Below are positions 22,906-32,714 of a DNA stretch of 64,000 nt, piece after piece (positions within the stretch are counted from its first letter, which is position 1; each line of letters starts with the position of its first letter). The notes beneath the pieces were generated by a model that was given only the letters and a program-made list of their open reading frames with translations, did no database searches and was not told where the DNA came from. The DNA comes from Hygrophila difformis (taxonomy: Eukaryota > Streptophyta > Magnoliopsida > Lamiales > Acanthaceae). The stretch is from the NCBI GenBank assembly GCA_030278955.1, contig JAOANR010000001.1:26355120-26419119 (forward strand). The letters are read 5' to 3'. The position numbers were made by a program, and so were the translations under genes.

Positions 22906-23450
22906 AATTGAGGTTAAACTAATTTTGGGAAACCATGAAAGTAGAAAATTCTTGATTGGTAGAATGATTATGAGCCCGTCTGATTTAACCAAATTCTCCA
23001 TGAAAAGTCAATGTCAATCATTAAAGAAGGTTGAATTTTATCTTCTAAAACCATTTTTTTAGCAATAAACAGTTATATGTTGCGATATCTCGTGTCATAA
23101 GCAAGATGAGACTTAGAGTATTAATATTTAGTTAAGATGGATTAATTTAAGATACTACAATAAATATTGTTTAGTGATTTTTTCAACAAATTGTAAAGAA
23201 AAATTTCATATCGTGCTTAATACTTATTTTGAATTCATTTAATTTTAAATAAAATTTCAAATTAAATAAAATATATTTTATTATTTATTTTTATTGATCT
23301 GCTGGGTTTGTACAGGAAAAACCACAAGAAGACGGTTTAATATGATTTCTCTATTAGTTTTAAAATAATTAAATTATAACTATCCTATATTCTCTATTAT
23401 ATATAAAATATATAATTATACCCGTCGAGTCTCGACGGGTTACTTACTAG
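22905..23450 (+). mobile_element. 3' end of a Helitron, with remnant of the helicase C-terminus
   Basis: 22911-23160 is a diverged inverted copy of 46590-46905. On the plus strand it encodes broken pieces of a PIF1-like Helitron helicase C-terminus (asymptomatic remnants of the -YV.ISRVTS.KG- region before a stop). The segment ends in a 9-bp hairpin CCCGTCGAG-T-CTCGACGGG (23421-23439) followed after 7 bases by CTAG (23447-23450) and then T, the canonical Helitron 3' terminus and target T. The left side is truncated against the exon array. No autonomous copy is present. Confidence 0.7.
23421..23450 (+). other. Helitron 3' terminal hairpin and CTAG end
   Basis: Perfect 9-bp stem with a one-base loop, then TTACTTA and CTAG, followed by T at 23451. 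Helitrons end in CTRR a few bases after a short GC-rich hairpin and insert between A and T. Confidence 0.75.
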
Positions 23451-25700
23451 TGTTGTAAAATAAATATAGTGGATTTAGTTGATAAATTTGCTTCGAATTA
23501 AAAATATTAAAGTGATTGCTCTTTCCAACTAGAATATTATTATTTGTTTTTTCTTTGTATTTTCTTTTACTTTTATTCATTTGTTTATGTTTCAAACTTT
23601 TTTTTTAATATTATAGTTTTAGTTTCACTAATAAGTTTTAAAATTTGTAATTAACACTACTAGAAAAATTACGGATTCGATCGCTAAATATAGTAGCTAA
23701 AGAATTTTGAATGCTAACCTCTTTACCGTCCAAATTTTACAAAAAAATTCGGTCACTAGAACCGAAAATTCTTATACTGTAATTTATAAGATTTGAGAAG
23801 GGCCTAAATTTTTTTATTAGAACGGGGCCACTAAAAATGATTAGACGGCCCTGCTCGGGGTATTTATATCGGTGTGAGAGTTTCCTTGCTCGGGCCACCC
23901 GTTCTGATCTATCATTTCTTGATTGACGGACGTCCAGATTCCGTCTTCACTATTGGTGTGGTGCTGTCTGCGTTTGGAGTTCATCTACCTTAACACTATA
24001 TATACCACATATAATGGGTGCAGAAAGACGAAAGTGCTTTTATTACAATGCCACATCAGCGTTTATGATGATGATTAAGTAACGGTAGGACATAATGGGA
24101 TACAATTAAGGAAATTATGATACTTTTGTACAAATTCAATTGAATATGGTGATTGTCTGATTGAAGTAGAGATCCGACCAAATTTTGGGAATAAATGGGT
24201 TTTTTTTCACGTGCAGCAAGAGTTGAATATCCCTTTTGGATAATTAATTACATAATGCATTTAAATGGCTAGAAATTTTAGCTAAACCACAGACCCGGTT
24301 CTTAGGTCAAATGGACATGGCCAACACAAGAAGGTAGAGACATATATGCCCTTTTTGGGCCATGGGGCCAATCATGCAGCTGATAGTTGCGTCCGTCGCA
24401 TCCATTTCGCCAAAATTCCTTATGGAAATTCGGAAGTGGATATTCAAAATTTGATGACCTAAAAATGGAATGCATGCCTTAATGCCGTTTTTGACTTTAA
24501 TTGCCCGGCTCCCTCATTTACTTAGGGCTCATGTGCTATTAATTAAAAAACAAAAACATAAAAGTCAAAAGTAGAAGCAGAAACAAATTAGTCTGTTTGT
24601 TTGAACTTTTTTTTCCTTCTTTTGGATTTTGTTTCACCTAAAAGTCATTTCATTTTTTTTTAGTTGTTTATTTTGACTTTTTTTTAATATGAAAAGGAAA
24701 AGAAAAAGTTAAAATCTCACTCTTTTTTCAAAGTAGCTAGGGGGTTACTTCTAAAAAAAGTAGAAGTCATTTTATTAATAAAAATATAAAATATCCCTAT
24801 TTTAAAAAGGAAATAAAATAAATTTTAAATATCTTTATAATATTTATATCCGTTTTAGTAATTTTAATAATATATCAAAAGTCATTCTACCCACAATTCA
24901 TCCAAACATGTTTCCGTTGAAAAACAATTTTAATAATATTCATCCAAACAATAATTTGAGCTGTTTTTGCTTTTGAAACAAGTAACTTCTGTGTTTGGAT
25001 GAGATTTTTTAAAAGCAGCTTTTTTTTAGAAATATGTTTGGATGTATAAAAATGAAAAGTGCTTTTAGAATGTAATAATTACAAAAGGGAATGTTATTTA
25101 TATGAGATAATGGGAATAGTATATATTTATAGTGTAGTTTAAATAAATTAGTAGGGGCATTTAAGACTTTGGACACATTATTAGGTGCTTTTGGGAGAAC
25201 CCTTGGGCTGCTTCTCCTAAAAGTTCTTTTTTTTTTCGAGGTGCTTTTGTTTTTTTTAAAAAGCACATCCAAACGCCCATTTTGTATCAAAAGTGCTGAC
25301 ATAAGCAAAAGACAAAAGCACATTTCCAATAACATCGCTTTTTTACTTTAATCGCTTCCTTGTTTACTTAAAAAAATTAGGTTTTGAAATTTTTTAAAGT
25401 AGTTGTATCTCAAAATAGACGAATAAGCCACACATAATGTAGGCTCTGTTTGGGAAATAACTAGAGTTTAGAGTCTGGCAGTTTAAAGTTTAGAGTTTGG
25501 AATAAGTGGTGAAAAATAGTTTTAATTGAGATAATTTTGAGAATTATGGTGTTAGGTGATTGAGTTAAAAAATAGAGTTTAGAGTTTAGAGTTTGGAGTT
25601 TGAAATTCTAAACGTTGGGGAAGTAGAGCTTTCAGCCTTTAGAGTTTACAGGTGAAAATTTACCGATTACTAAAAATAATATTTACTATATATAGAATTT
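23451..25700. other. AT-rich non-coding DNA with MITE-like pieces
   Basis: No supportable gene. CACTACTAGAAAAAT at 23655 resembles a CACTA-family terminal repeat, but I find no inverted partner. 24560-25340 is T/A-rich with phrases such as aaaagcacatccaaacgcccattttg, typical of MITE-like sequence with inverted pieces (aaaagcagctttttt, agcacttttc). 25443 onward starts ggctctgtttggg, typical of hAT-type MITE ends, and contains a short tagagttt tandem repeat near 25470-25600. Confidence 0.5.
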
Positions 25701-25975
25701 TGTTATAGCCTACTCGTGTAGGCTTGATGTCTGTCACTAGGCTTGAATATCTGTCCTTTGTAGAAGCCTGCCACCTTTTGTATGTGTGTGACTCATCATT
25801 TCATTGCAATTGTATAAATACTCCCTGTTCGAATGAAAGAGATATACAATTTCAGATCAATCTAAGTCATCATTACATCTACATCATCATTACTCCTACC
25901 CATACGCCCACCTCCTTGTTTTATTAAAAAATCTGCTATCTAGATAACTATTACTGTTTGTATTACACTTATAAC
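25701..25975 (+). repeat. 5' LTR of Ty1/copia element D
   Basis: 275 bp from TGTTATAGCC to ATAACA, followed by CGTTATCAGCACGA, the usual leader start of this copia group. A TATA-like TATAAATA lies near 25814. Its inverted partner is split at 44650-44598 and 32038-31824; I see only two substitutions over about 265 shared bp, so both belong to one recently inserted element. The five bases to the left are aattt. Confidence 0.88.
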
Positions 25976-26051
25976 ACGTTATCAGCACGATGAGTCTTTA
26001 CCGGAGTTCTGTCTTAGGTATAATTTTCTATCGTTACTTTTCAATATAATA

Positions 26052-27074
26052 ATGGCTAATCTCTCAAAGCAGGAATTTCTCCCGTTATGGGTTTCTGGAG
26101 ATAATTACATGTCCTGGGCACGGGACGTAAAAATGCATCTGGCATCTATGGGGTTGGAAGATACTATCGCCCCTGACAAAAAACCATCCAGCCAGGATAA
26201 GGCAAAAGCCATGATCTTTCTGTGCCACCATATTGATGAATCTCTGAAACTTCAATATGTGACACTGGAATCACCACTTGAACTGTGGCTGAAATTAAAA
26301 GAGAGATATGATCATCTCAAAATGACGGTGCTGCCAAAAGCTCGGAGCGAATGGCACAATCTGAGGCTCCAGGACTTCAAATCAGTCCGTGAATATAATT
26401 CAGCGATGTTTCGTATTACATCGCAACTGACACTTTGTGGGGAAAAAATAACTGAATCTGATATGCTGGAAAAAACATTCTCCACATTTCATGCCACAAA
26501 TCTGGTTTTACAGCAGCAGTACCGTGAGCGGGGTTTTCAAAAATATTCTGAGCTCATCACCTGTCTACTTTTGGCCGAGCAGAATAAAGAATTATTGCTA
26601 AAAAATCATGAATCCAGGCCAACAGGTGCTGCCCCATTTTCTGAAGCAAATACCACAGAAGCAGAAAACCAAGTGCGGGATCGTGGGAATCAAAGAAATC
26701 AAAATTTCAATCGTGACAGAAATCGGGATCGCGGTCGTGGTAGGCCTGAATCATCTGGGAGAAACAAATATCGAAATAAACATCGATATGAATCCAACCG
26801 CAGAAGTGATAACAGGAGGCCCTATAAATCGCAGCCAAAGCCTAAAAGGGACAGAAATAATGATCAACCGTGTGATCGCTGCGGAATCAAGGGTCACTGG
26901 GCCCGAGTTTGCCGAACAGCTAGTCATTTAGCTGAACTGTACCAGGCCTCAAAAAGGCAAGAAAGATCTGATCCCGAGACACATCATGCCACCCACGATG
27001 ATACCTTTGATGATGTCCTGAATGATGATATTACCCACTTGGACACTGATGACTTTATTGGTGGCACAAACTGA
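26052..27074 (+). CDS. Copia gag polyprotein part (element D)
   Basis: Gag protein of a Ty1/copia element, 340 residues. It starts MANLSKQEFLPLWVSGDNY, the classic plant copia (UBN2-type) gag opening, and shows the gag blocks AKAMIFLCHHIDESL, LWLKLKERYDHLK, LQDFKSVREYNSAMFRI and LCGEKITESDMLEKTFSTF. An Arg/Asn-rich basic stretch is followed by a zinc knuckle CDRCGIKGHWARVC (CX2CX4HX4C). A TGA at 27072-27074 ends it before the protease frame. It forms the RNA-packaging shell. The frame is intact. Confidence 0.93.
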   Translation: MANLSKQEFLPLWVSGDNYMSWARDVKMHLASMGLEDTIAPDKKPSSQDKAKAMIFLCHHIDESLKLQYVTLESPLELWLKLKERYDHLKMTVLPKARSEWHNLRLQDFKSVREYNSAMFRITSQLTLCGEKITESDMLEKTFSTFHATNLVLQQQYRERGFQKYSELITCLLLAEQNKELLLKNHESRPTGAAPFSEANTTEAENQVRDRGNQRNQNFNRDRNRDRGRGRPESSGRNKYRNKHRYESNRRSDNRRPYKSQPKPKRDRNNDQPCDRCGIKGHWARVCRTASHLAELYQASKRQERSDPETHHATHDDTFDDVLNDDITHLDTDDFIGGTN

Positions 27075-27248
27075 AAGAAAAGTGAAAAGATCGGCTTTAC
27101 ATTTTGTATTTTGCGGATGATATATTTTGCCTTATGATATTTTGTATTTTAGTATTTTACTCCCCATTTTGTATCCCCCCAGTTATAATGTATTTTGCGG
27201 TGGTTATATTATATTACTGATTTTGTTTTTATTACCTTCTGAAAAGAA

Positions 27249-27722
27249 ATGGATGGCCAAGTCGAAAATGAAATCTGCCTCATTGACAGTGCTACAACGC
27301 ACAGTATCTTAAAAAGCAAAAGCTTTTTCTCCCATTTAAAATTGGGAAAGACCGCAGTGAAAACTATAAGCGGTGATGAAAATTGTATTGAAGGATCTGG
27401 AAGGGCCGTTATATTTCTCCCCAAAGGGACAAAATTGGCAGTTGAAAATGCCCTATATTCAAGCAAGGCTCGGAGAAACTTGCTAAGTTTTGGTGATATT
27501 CGAAAAAATGGATATCACATTGAAACTTTAAATGAGGCAGGAAGTGAGTATGTTTTAATTACTCAAACCATCAATGGTGAAAAGTTTGTTCATGAAAGGC
27601 TGCCATGTTTGACATCCGGATTATATTATACAAAAATTTATGCCGGAGAAGTACATAACCTAGTAAGCCTAAAGGCTACTAGTGAATTTATAACCTGGCA
27701 TGAAAGGCTTGGACATCCGTGC
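27249..27722 (+). pseudogene. Copia protease and pre-integrase domain (element D), cut by inversion
   Basis: Open frame with the copia aspartic protease: CLIDSATTHSI is the active-site Asp-Ser-Ala/Gly motif, followed by the SGDENCIEGSGRA region. The GAG-pre-integrase domain follows with ITWHERLGHP. Homology stops at about 27718, exactly where integrase should continue. The remaining codons of the open frame to 27950 are antisense reading of the inverted RT segment and are not a gene. About 170 bases without coding separate it from the gag stop, so a stop or frameshift lies between gag and protease. Confidence 0.85.
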
Positions 27723-28720
27723 CAGGCTCATGAGATACCTAAAAGTTATTCCATCCATAACCGGGGAATATGTTTCCTCAAAATCAATTCCCGGTCTTTG
27801 GGAAAATCCTTGGGCTACAAGCCTTGCTTTGTATCTTGCAATTTCATTATTTTCATTTCTTTTTCTCACAAACACCCACCTGTAACCAACTGGTTTTACA
27901 TTTTCAGGTGTTTGGACTATAGGGCCGAATATTTTTCTTTTGTTCAGTGAATCCAATTCTGATTTAATTGCATCTTTCCATTTTGGCCAATCATCCCTTT
28001 GCCGACATTCATCAACTGATTTTGGTTCAGGATCCTCGTCATTTTTCATCATCTCAAGTGCTACATTGTATGCAAATGCTTGATCAACTTTAGTTTCTTT
28101 CCGGTTCCAATATTTTCCAGAAGTGATATAATTGAAAGCTGTTTCAATAGTTTCGCTTTCTTCTCGATTAGCATTTTCAGCATCAACTTCTTCAAAAGTT
28201 GAATTTGTTACCTTTTCAGGTTTTTCATCATCCACGTTTATAATTCTTTTCTTTCGTGGATTTTTATCTTTGGAACCCAATGATCTACCACGCTTTTGTC
28301 GTGGATTAGATTCATTAGCACTTGAAATTTGCCCTTCGGATATATCTATTTTAGCTGGTGCATTTGCTGCTTCAATATAGGATTTTGTGACTCTTGCAGC
28401 ATCATTGAAGGCATCAGGCAATTGATTTGCAATCCTTTGCAAATGCACAATTCTTTGGACTTCTAATTCACATTGTTTAGTACGAGGATCAGTGATATCA
28501 AGTGGGATTTTCCACGAAATTTCATTTTTCAGTTGATTACTTCCTCCCCCTAATGTCGGGAAATGTGATTCGTCAAAATGACAATCTGCAAATCTTGCAG
28601 TAAATAAATCACCCGTTGTTGGTTCAAGATATTTAATAATTGAGGGTGATTCATACCCGACATATATGCCCATCCTTCTTTGAGGTCCCATTTTTGTCCG
28701 CTGGGGTGGTGCAATTGGTA
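27720..28720 (-). pseudogene. Copia integrase C-terminus to RT N-terminus (element D), inverted in place
   Basis: Reads on the minus strand, opposite to gag of the same element. It begins with the integrase C-terminal region (MGIYVGYESPSIIKYLEP, then TARFADCHFDES), continues through a charged linker with basic nuclear-signal-like KRGRSLGSKDKNPRKKR, and enters the RT with WKDAIKSELDSL, VGYRWVFVRKRN, YKARLVAQGFSQRPGIDFEETYSPV and YLMSLA. It stops abruptly there at 27720. The next RT residues are found at 46092 downward, so the RT has been split by rearrangement. Confidence 0.85.
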
Positions 28721-29376
28721 CATAGACAGCACACCCAAAAATTCGTAGATGGGAAATATTGGGCTCTTTTCCCGTTATAATTTGAGTAGGGGAGTAGCTA
28801 TGATAGCTTGTCGGCCTGATTTTTATTAATGCTAACGGGGAGTTTTGATTTCATCAATAAAGGCCGTGCAATTAATTGCAGTCTTTTGATTAATGATTCA
28901 GCCAGACCATTTTGGGTATGCACATACGGGAATGGATGTTCTACAGTGATACCAACAGATGTGCAAAAATCATCAAAAGCATTTAATGTGTATTCTCCTG
29001 CATTGTCAAGGCGTATTTTCTTTATTGGATAATCAGGAAATTGTGCTCGCAATTTACTAATTTGTGCAAGTAGCCTAGCAAAGGCCAGGTTGCGAGTTGA
29101 CAATAAACAGACATGGGACCATCTTGTTGATGCATCAATTAGTACCATAAAGTACTTGAATGGTCCACAAGGTGGATCTATTGGCCCACATATATCGCCT
29201 TGAATTCTTTCCAAAAATGCAGGGGATTCAGTTCCCACTTTAGCTGGAGATGGCCTTGTAATTAATTTTCCTTGATAGTAAGCAGCACATGTAAACTCAT
29301 TTGGATTCAAAACCATTTTATGGTTTAATTTATGGCCACTGGAATTTTCAATTATTCGCCTCAACATCACGTTGGT
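28721..29376 (-). pseudogene. Copia integrase catalytic core (element D), inverted
   Basis: Minus-strand continuation upstream of the previous segment, with a frame break between them around 28740-28800. The integrase core shows GDICGPI, RLDNAGEY and QNGLAESLIKRLQ, giving the D, D and E catalytic residues. Its N-terminal end at about 29376 corresponds to the residues that should follow HERLGHP at 27718. The block 27720-29376 is therefore one internal piece of D flipped with nearly clean ends. Confidence 0.85.
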
Positions 29377-30031
29377 AGTTTAATGGATGGGTTCGGCAAT
29401 GATTAAGGTATTTAATGGACGGGTTCATTTAATTCGAACTTTTTTGGACAGTTTGGAAAATTTTTCAACATTGTCGGACCAAATGGGTCATTTTCCCTAT
29501 ATTATTCGATGGCATATTATTTGGTCCCACAACTTATACATAATACCAATTTGGTCCATATCCGTTAAAAGTATATGAACCAAATTGACATTAGACATAT
29601 GTTATGGAACCAAATAGGTATTACTTTTCACATTAATCGTTATTAGTGGGTTGAATGAGTTGTCATTAGCATAGCTATAACAATTATATTTTCATTGGAT
29701 CGTAAACCCTATAATTTTTGGTGCTGGGCGTGGTTAACCGACTCGTTGGATTGTAAACGTTATAATTTTCATGTGCGCGCGCACACATATTTATTTACAA
29801 TAGAAACTATAGTATTGAGTTGGCAACCCATAGCTAAGGTCATGCTATCATTCTTCTTTTGTTGCTGCAATCCTCATTCCTCACAAGGAATAATTGCCAT
29901 TATAAATGGTACTCATCGTTCCACACTTCCATTATACTACATTATTGGCTACTTTAATACTGTAGTAGTAAATTATTTAAGCGTGAAAATTTAGCTATTG
30001 AGAATTGTGTATTTAGTCAATATAATAATAG
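29377..30031. other. Non-coding DNA between copia fragment and glycine-rich fragment
   Basis: AT-rich sequence with no recognisable coding or repeat family. It contains short alternating g/c stretches (gcgcgcgcac near 29773) and ends in a small AAT microsatellite at 30040-30058. Confidence 0.5.
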
Positions 30032-30735
30032 CGGCTTGGCAAAATAATAATAATAATAAGGTATGGTGGTGGTGGTGGGCTTGGTGGTGGTGGCGGACTC
30101 GGTGGTGGAGGTGGGCTCGGTGGTGGCGGTGGGTTCGGTCATGGTGGAGGGTTAGGAGGTGGGATTGGCCATGGTGGAGGTTTTGGTGGTGGGTATGGCA
30201 AAGGAGGTGGATTAGGTGGTGGATATGGTAAAGGAGGTGGATTTGGTGGCGGCGGTGGACTTGGCGGAGGAGGTGGCCTTGGTGGTGGCGGTGGGTTTGG
30301 TCATGGAGGAGGGTTAGGAGGTGGCATTGGCCATGGTGGAGGTTTTGGTGGTGGGTATGGTAAAGGAGGTGGACTAGGTGGTGGGTATGGTAAAGGAGGT
30401 GGATTTGGTGGCGGCGGTGGACTTGGCGGAGGCGGCGGCCTTGGTGGTGGTGGTGGGTTCGGTCATGGTGGAGGGTTAGGAGGTGGGATTGGCCATGGTG
30501 GAGGTCTTGGTGGTGGGTATGGTAAGGGAGGTGGATTTGGTGGCGGCGGTGGGCTTGGCGAGGAGGTGGTCTTGGTGGTGGATATGGTGGTGGCGGGGGG
30601 CTCGGTGGCGGCGGAGGACTAGGGGTGGTTACGGAGGAGGTGCAGGCGGTGGGTACGGGGGAGGTGCAGGTGGAGGACGGCGGCCAGAGGGAACTTGGTG
30701 GCGGCTGAGAAAAAATTTGAGAGAAAAAAAAAATG
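30032..30735 (+). pseudogene. Glycine-rich protein coding fragment with 162-bp tandem repeats
   Basis: The frame beginning at 30032 has no ATG but from 30062 encodes an almost pure Gly-rich protein with pattern GGGLGGG, GFGHGGG, GGGIGHGGG, GGGYGKGGG, like plant glycine-rich cell-wall proteins. A unit of 162 bp (54 residues) repeats: the GHGGG codon for His falls at 30140, 30302 and 30464. A one-base loss at about 30567 shifts the frame; Gly/Tyr-rich coding resumes in another frame to 30700. No signal peptide exon is seen. It may be a captured gene fragment or an inflated repeat of element E, since ggcggcc and ggcggctgag motifs of the 20868-22905 array reappear at 30680-30710. Confidence 0.5.
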
Positions 30736-30859
30736 ACGCAAAAAATCTTGCCTCCTAGTGACCATGCCCTTTTATAGAACTTTAATGGGCCAGGCCTAGG
30801 TCAAACGCGCAAATTAGTCTTAGGAAACCCTAACAGACAAATTGCGCGAGGGGGGCATC
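30736..30859 (+). other. Pre-LTR sequence with polypurine tract of an older gypsy element
   Basis: Short non-coding stretch ending in gcgaggggggcatc at 30846-30859, a purine tract just before TGTTAACCC. The tract and its cATC ending resemble aggagggcatc before the 3' LTR of element C, indicating a Tat-type element 3' end. Confidence 0.55.
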
Positions 30860-31267
30860 TGTTAACCCAACATTTCGTTGGCCCATTAAATTGAAGGCCC
30901 ATTACGCGGTGATCCAAATTATTGAGCCCATCCTGCAGTGAGACAACGAGACTAACTCGTGGCATTCAACAGACGGAGTCAATCCAAGCAGTTGAGGGAG
31001 AGATCGTGGCGTCAACCGTTCTATACAGCCTCGACTACATAAACCCTGAGAAGACTCATTTTGAAAGGACCTTCAACTCTCCACAGAGAAACCGCATTTA
31101 ATTTCTTTCATTTTGCAATTACTTTCTGCAATTTTCGTTCTTTTCCGTTCTTTCATTCTGCAAGTTTTACTTGTTTTTACAGTCTTTTGCTTTCTGCAAC
31201 TCTGTAACGTCAACATTCTCATAAATCGAATAGAGGTCTCACACCTCAACTTTTTACTTACAACACA
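30860..31267 (+). repeat. LTR remnant of an older Tat-type gypsy element (possibly E)
   Basis: Starts TGTTAACCCAACA directly after a polypurine tract and ends near cttacaacaca; the right border is uncertain because no second copy is in the window. A TATA-like ctacataaac near 31038 and pyrimidine-rich sequence after it fit an LTR. If it belongs to the same element as the mobile-domain gene at 19445-20494, that element was split by later insertions and rearrangement. Confidence 0.5.
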
Positions 31268-31519
31268 AACATTGATCAATCATGATTAAAACATGATTGA
31301 TAAGAAATTGTTGATGTCACAATCAGACTTCATGAATAAACATGATTGTTTTATGTCACAATCATAACTAAAACTAAGTTTAAATTGTTGATAGGAGCGA
31401 CAACATAAAAAGTATCCAGAAACTAGCTAATTATATTGAAAATGATAAGAGTGATACTACCAAACTAAATCTAAAATTTTTAATCTTAAAATATGAATTT
31501 CATCAATTTTAATGATATC

Positions 31520-31550
<31 letters not shown>

Positions 31551-31823
31551 TGGAAAGGGAAGTAAATTGTAATAAGGGTTAAGTTTCGATCCGCTATTCA
31601 TTCACAAAACTATAACAAATCATAAACATGATCACAATGAGGCAGTCGCATCGCATATATCAAGTGGTGAGCACTGAGCAGACAGACAGCGTAGACCCAT
31701 TTCACATGTCCATTTAATACTCTTTAATGCAGTCTTCAATGTGTCGTCCCTACTATACTATACTACGGTCGGTAAAAATTCACAACGTTTATCCTTTAGC
31801 TTTTAAAATATATACTAAAAATA
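31268..31823. other. Non-coding DNA with microsatellite
   Basis: AT-rich sequence with no gene. It has small palindromic phrases (tcaatcatgatt) and an (AAT)n microsatellite near 31520-31550. tactaaaaataat just before the copia LTR at 31824 also occurs left of the other LTR at 25667. Confidence 0.5.
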
Positions 31824-32038
31824 ATACAAACAGTAATAGTTATCTAGATAGCAGATTTTTTAATAAAACAAGGAGGTGGGCGTATGGGTAGGAGTAATGA
31901 TGATGTAGATGTAATGATGACTTAGATTGATCTGAAATTGTATATCTCTTTCATTCGAACAGGGAGTATTTATACAATTGCAATGAAATGATGAGTCACA
32001 CACATACAAAAGGTGGCAGGCTTCTACAACGGACAGAT
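31824..32038 (-). repeat. 3' LTR of copia element D, distal part
   Basis: Reverse complement of about 25750-25964 of the D 5' LTR. The last roughly 11 bp of the LTR are missing at 31823. The LTR continues at 44598-44650 on the far side of element C, which inserted into it and duplicated CAGAT. Confidence 0.9.
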
Positions 32039-32690
32039 TGTTGGGGCCATACGAAATGATGGGCCGCGAAGAGCTATTGGGCCATAAAAGATGGGCCGAA
32101 AAGATACTTTCAAAGAAGATCGAGTTGGAGATCCATTGGGCCGAAGAATGAAAAGAGAACGACCCGGAGCGGCAGAAGAAGCCCGAAAGGAAGAAAGCTT
32201 CAGAGGGAAGGATTTCGGCCGAAATGACATCAATTCAGCCGATTGAAGTAAACAGTGGAATCGGCTTAAGGGAGTCGGCCGGAGAGCGGTTATTTCAGCT
32301 CCGGCTATAAATAGGGGTCGACACACACAAAATCGGAGAGATCAATCCAACCCCCAAATTCCTTTTATCAAATTTAATTCCTTGTTATCTTTACTGCTTT
32401 CCTTTACAGCTTTCCTTAGAATCTAGCTTAGTTTGTAGCGGTTACCTTTTCCAAATCCACCGTTGTTTCTTAGCAACTGGTAGTTTGGTTCCTTGTTCTT
32501 GGTGAATTCCGCCGTTGTTTCTTAACAACAGGTAGATTCCCCGTTGTAGCTTGTTGTTTTTGATCAATTTAAAGAAGATTCAGTCAATTGTGGGCGCATT
32601 ATTATTGATCCGGACCCGTAATCGGTTTGATCCTTTTCCGATAGCCTCCCTTGAGGAGAAAAAGGTCCTTGGCTCAACCCAAGCCAAACA
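32039..32690 (+). repeat. 5' LTR of element C
   Basis: 652 bp, TGTTGGGGCC to CCAAACA. TATAAATA at 32306-32313 is the probable promoter box. It contains two copies of a ccgttgtttcttarcaac motif around 32460-32530 and the palindromic TTCGGCCGAA at 32214. Confidence 0.93.
32306..32313 (+). promoter_or_regulatory. TATA box of element C 5' LTR
   Basis: TATAAATA preceded by GC-rich sequence and followed by aggggtcgac; the same box is at 44214-44221 in the 3' LTR. Confidence 0.7.
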
Positions 32691-32691
32691 G

Positions 32692-32709
32692 TGGCACGCC
32701 CAGTGGGAC
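32692..32709 (+). promoter_or_regulatory. Primer binding site of element C
   Basis: TGGCACGCCCAGTGGGAC begins one base after the LTR end. It has the TGG start expected for pairing with a tRNA CCA end; I did not determine which tRNA it matches. Confidence 0.7.
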
Positions 32710-32714
32710 GCGAA

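Noticed and set aside
23655..23672. CACTA transposon end
   Set aside because: CACTACTAGAAAAAT resembles a CACTA terminus, but I found no inverted partner or target duplication, so only a remnant is noted.
29998..30231. Plus-strand Trp-rich open frame
   Set aside because: It is the out-of-frame reading of the glycine-rich repeat; the Gly frame starting at 30032 explains the sequence.
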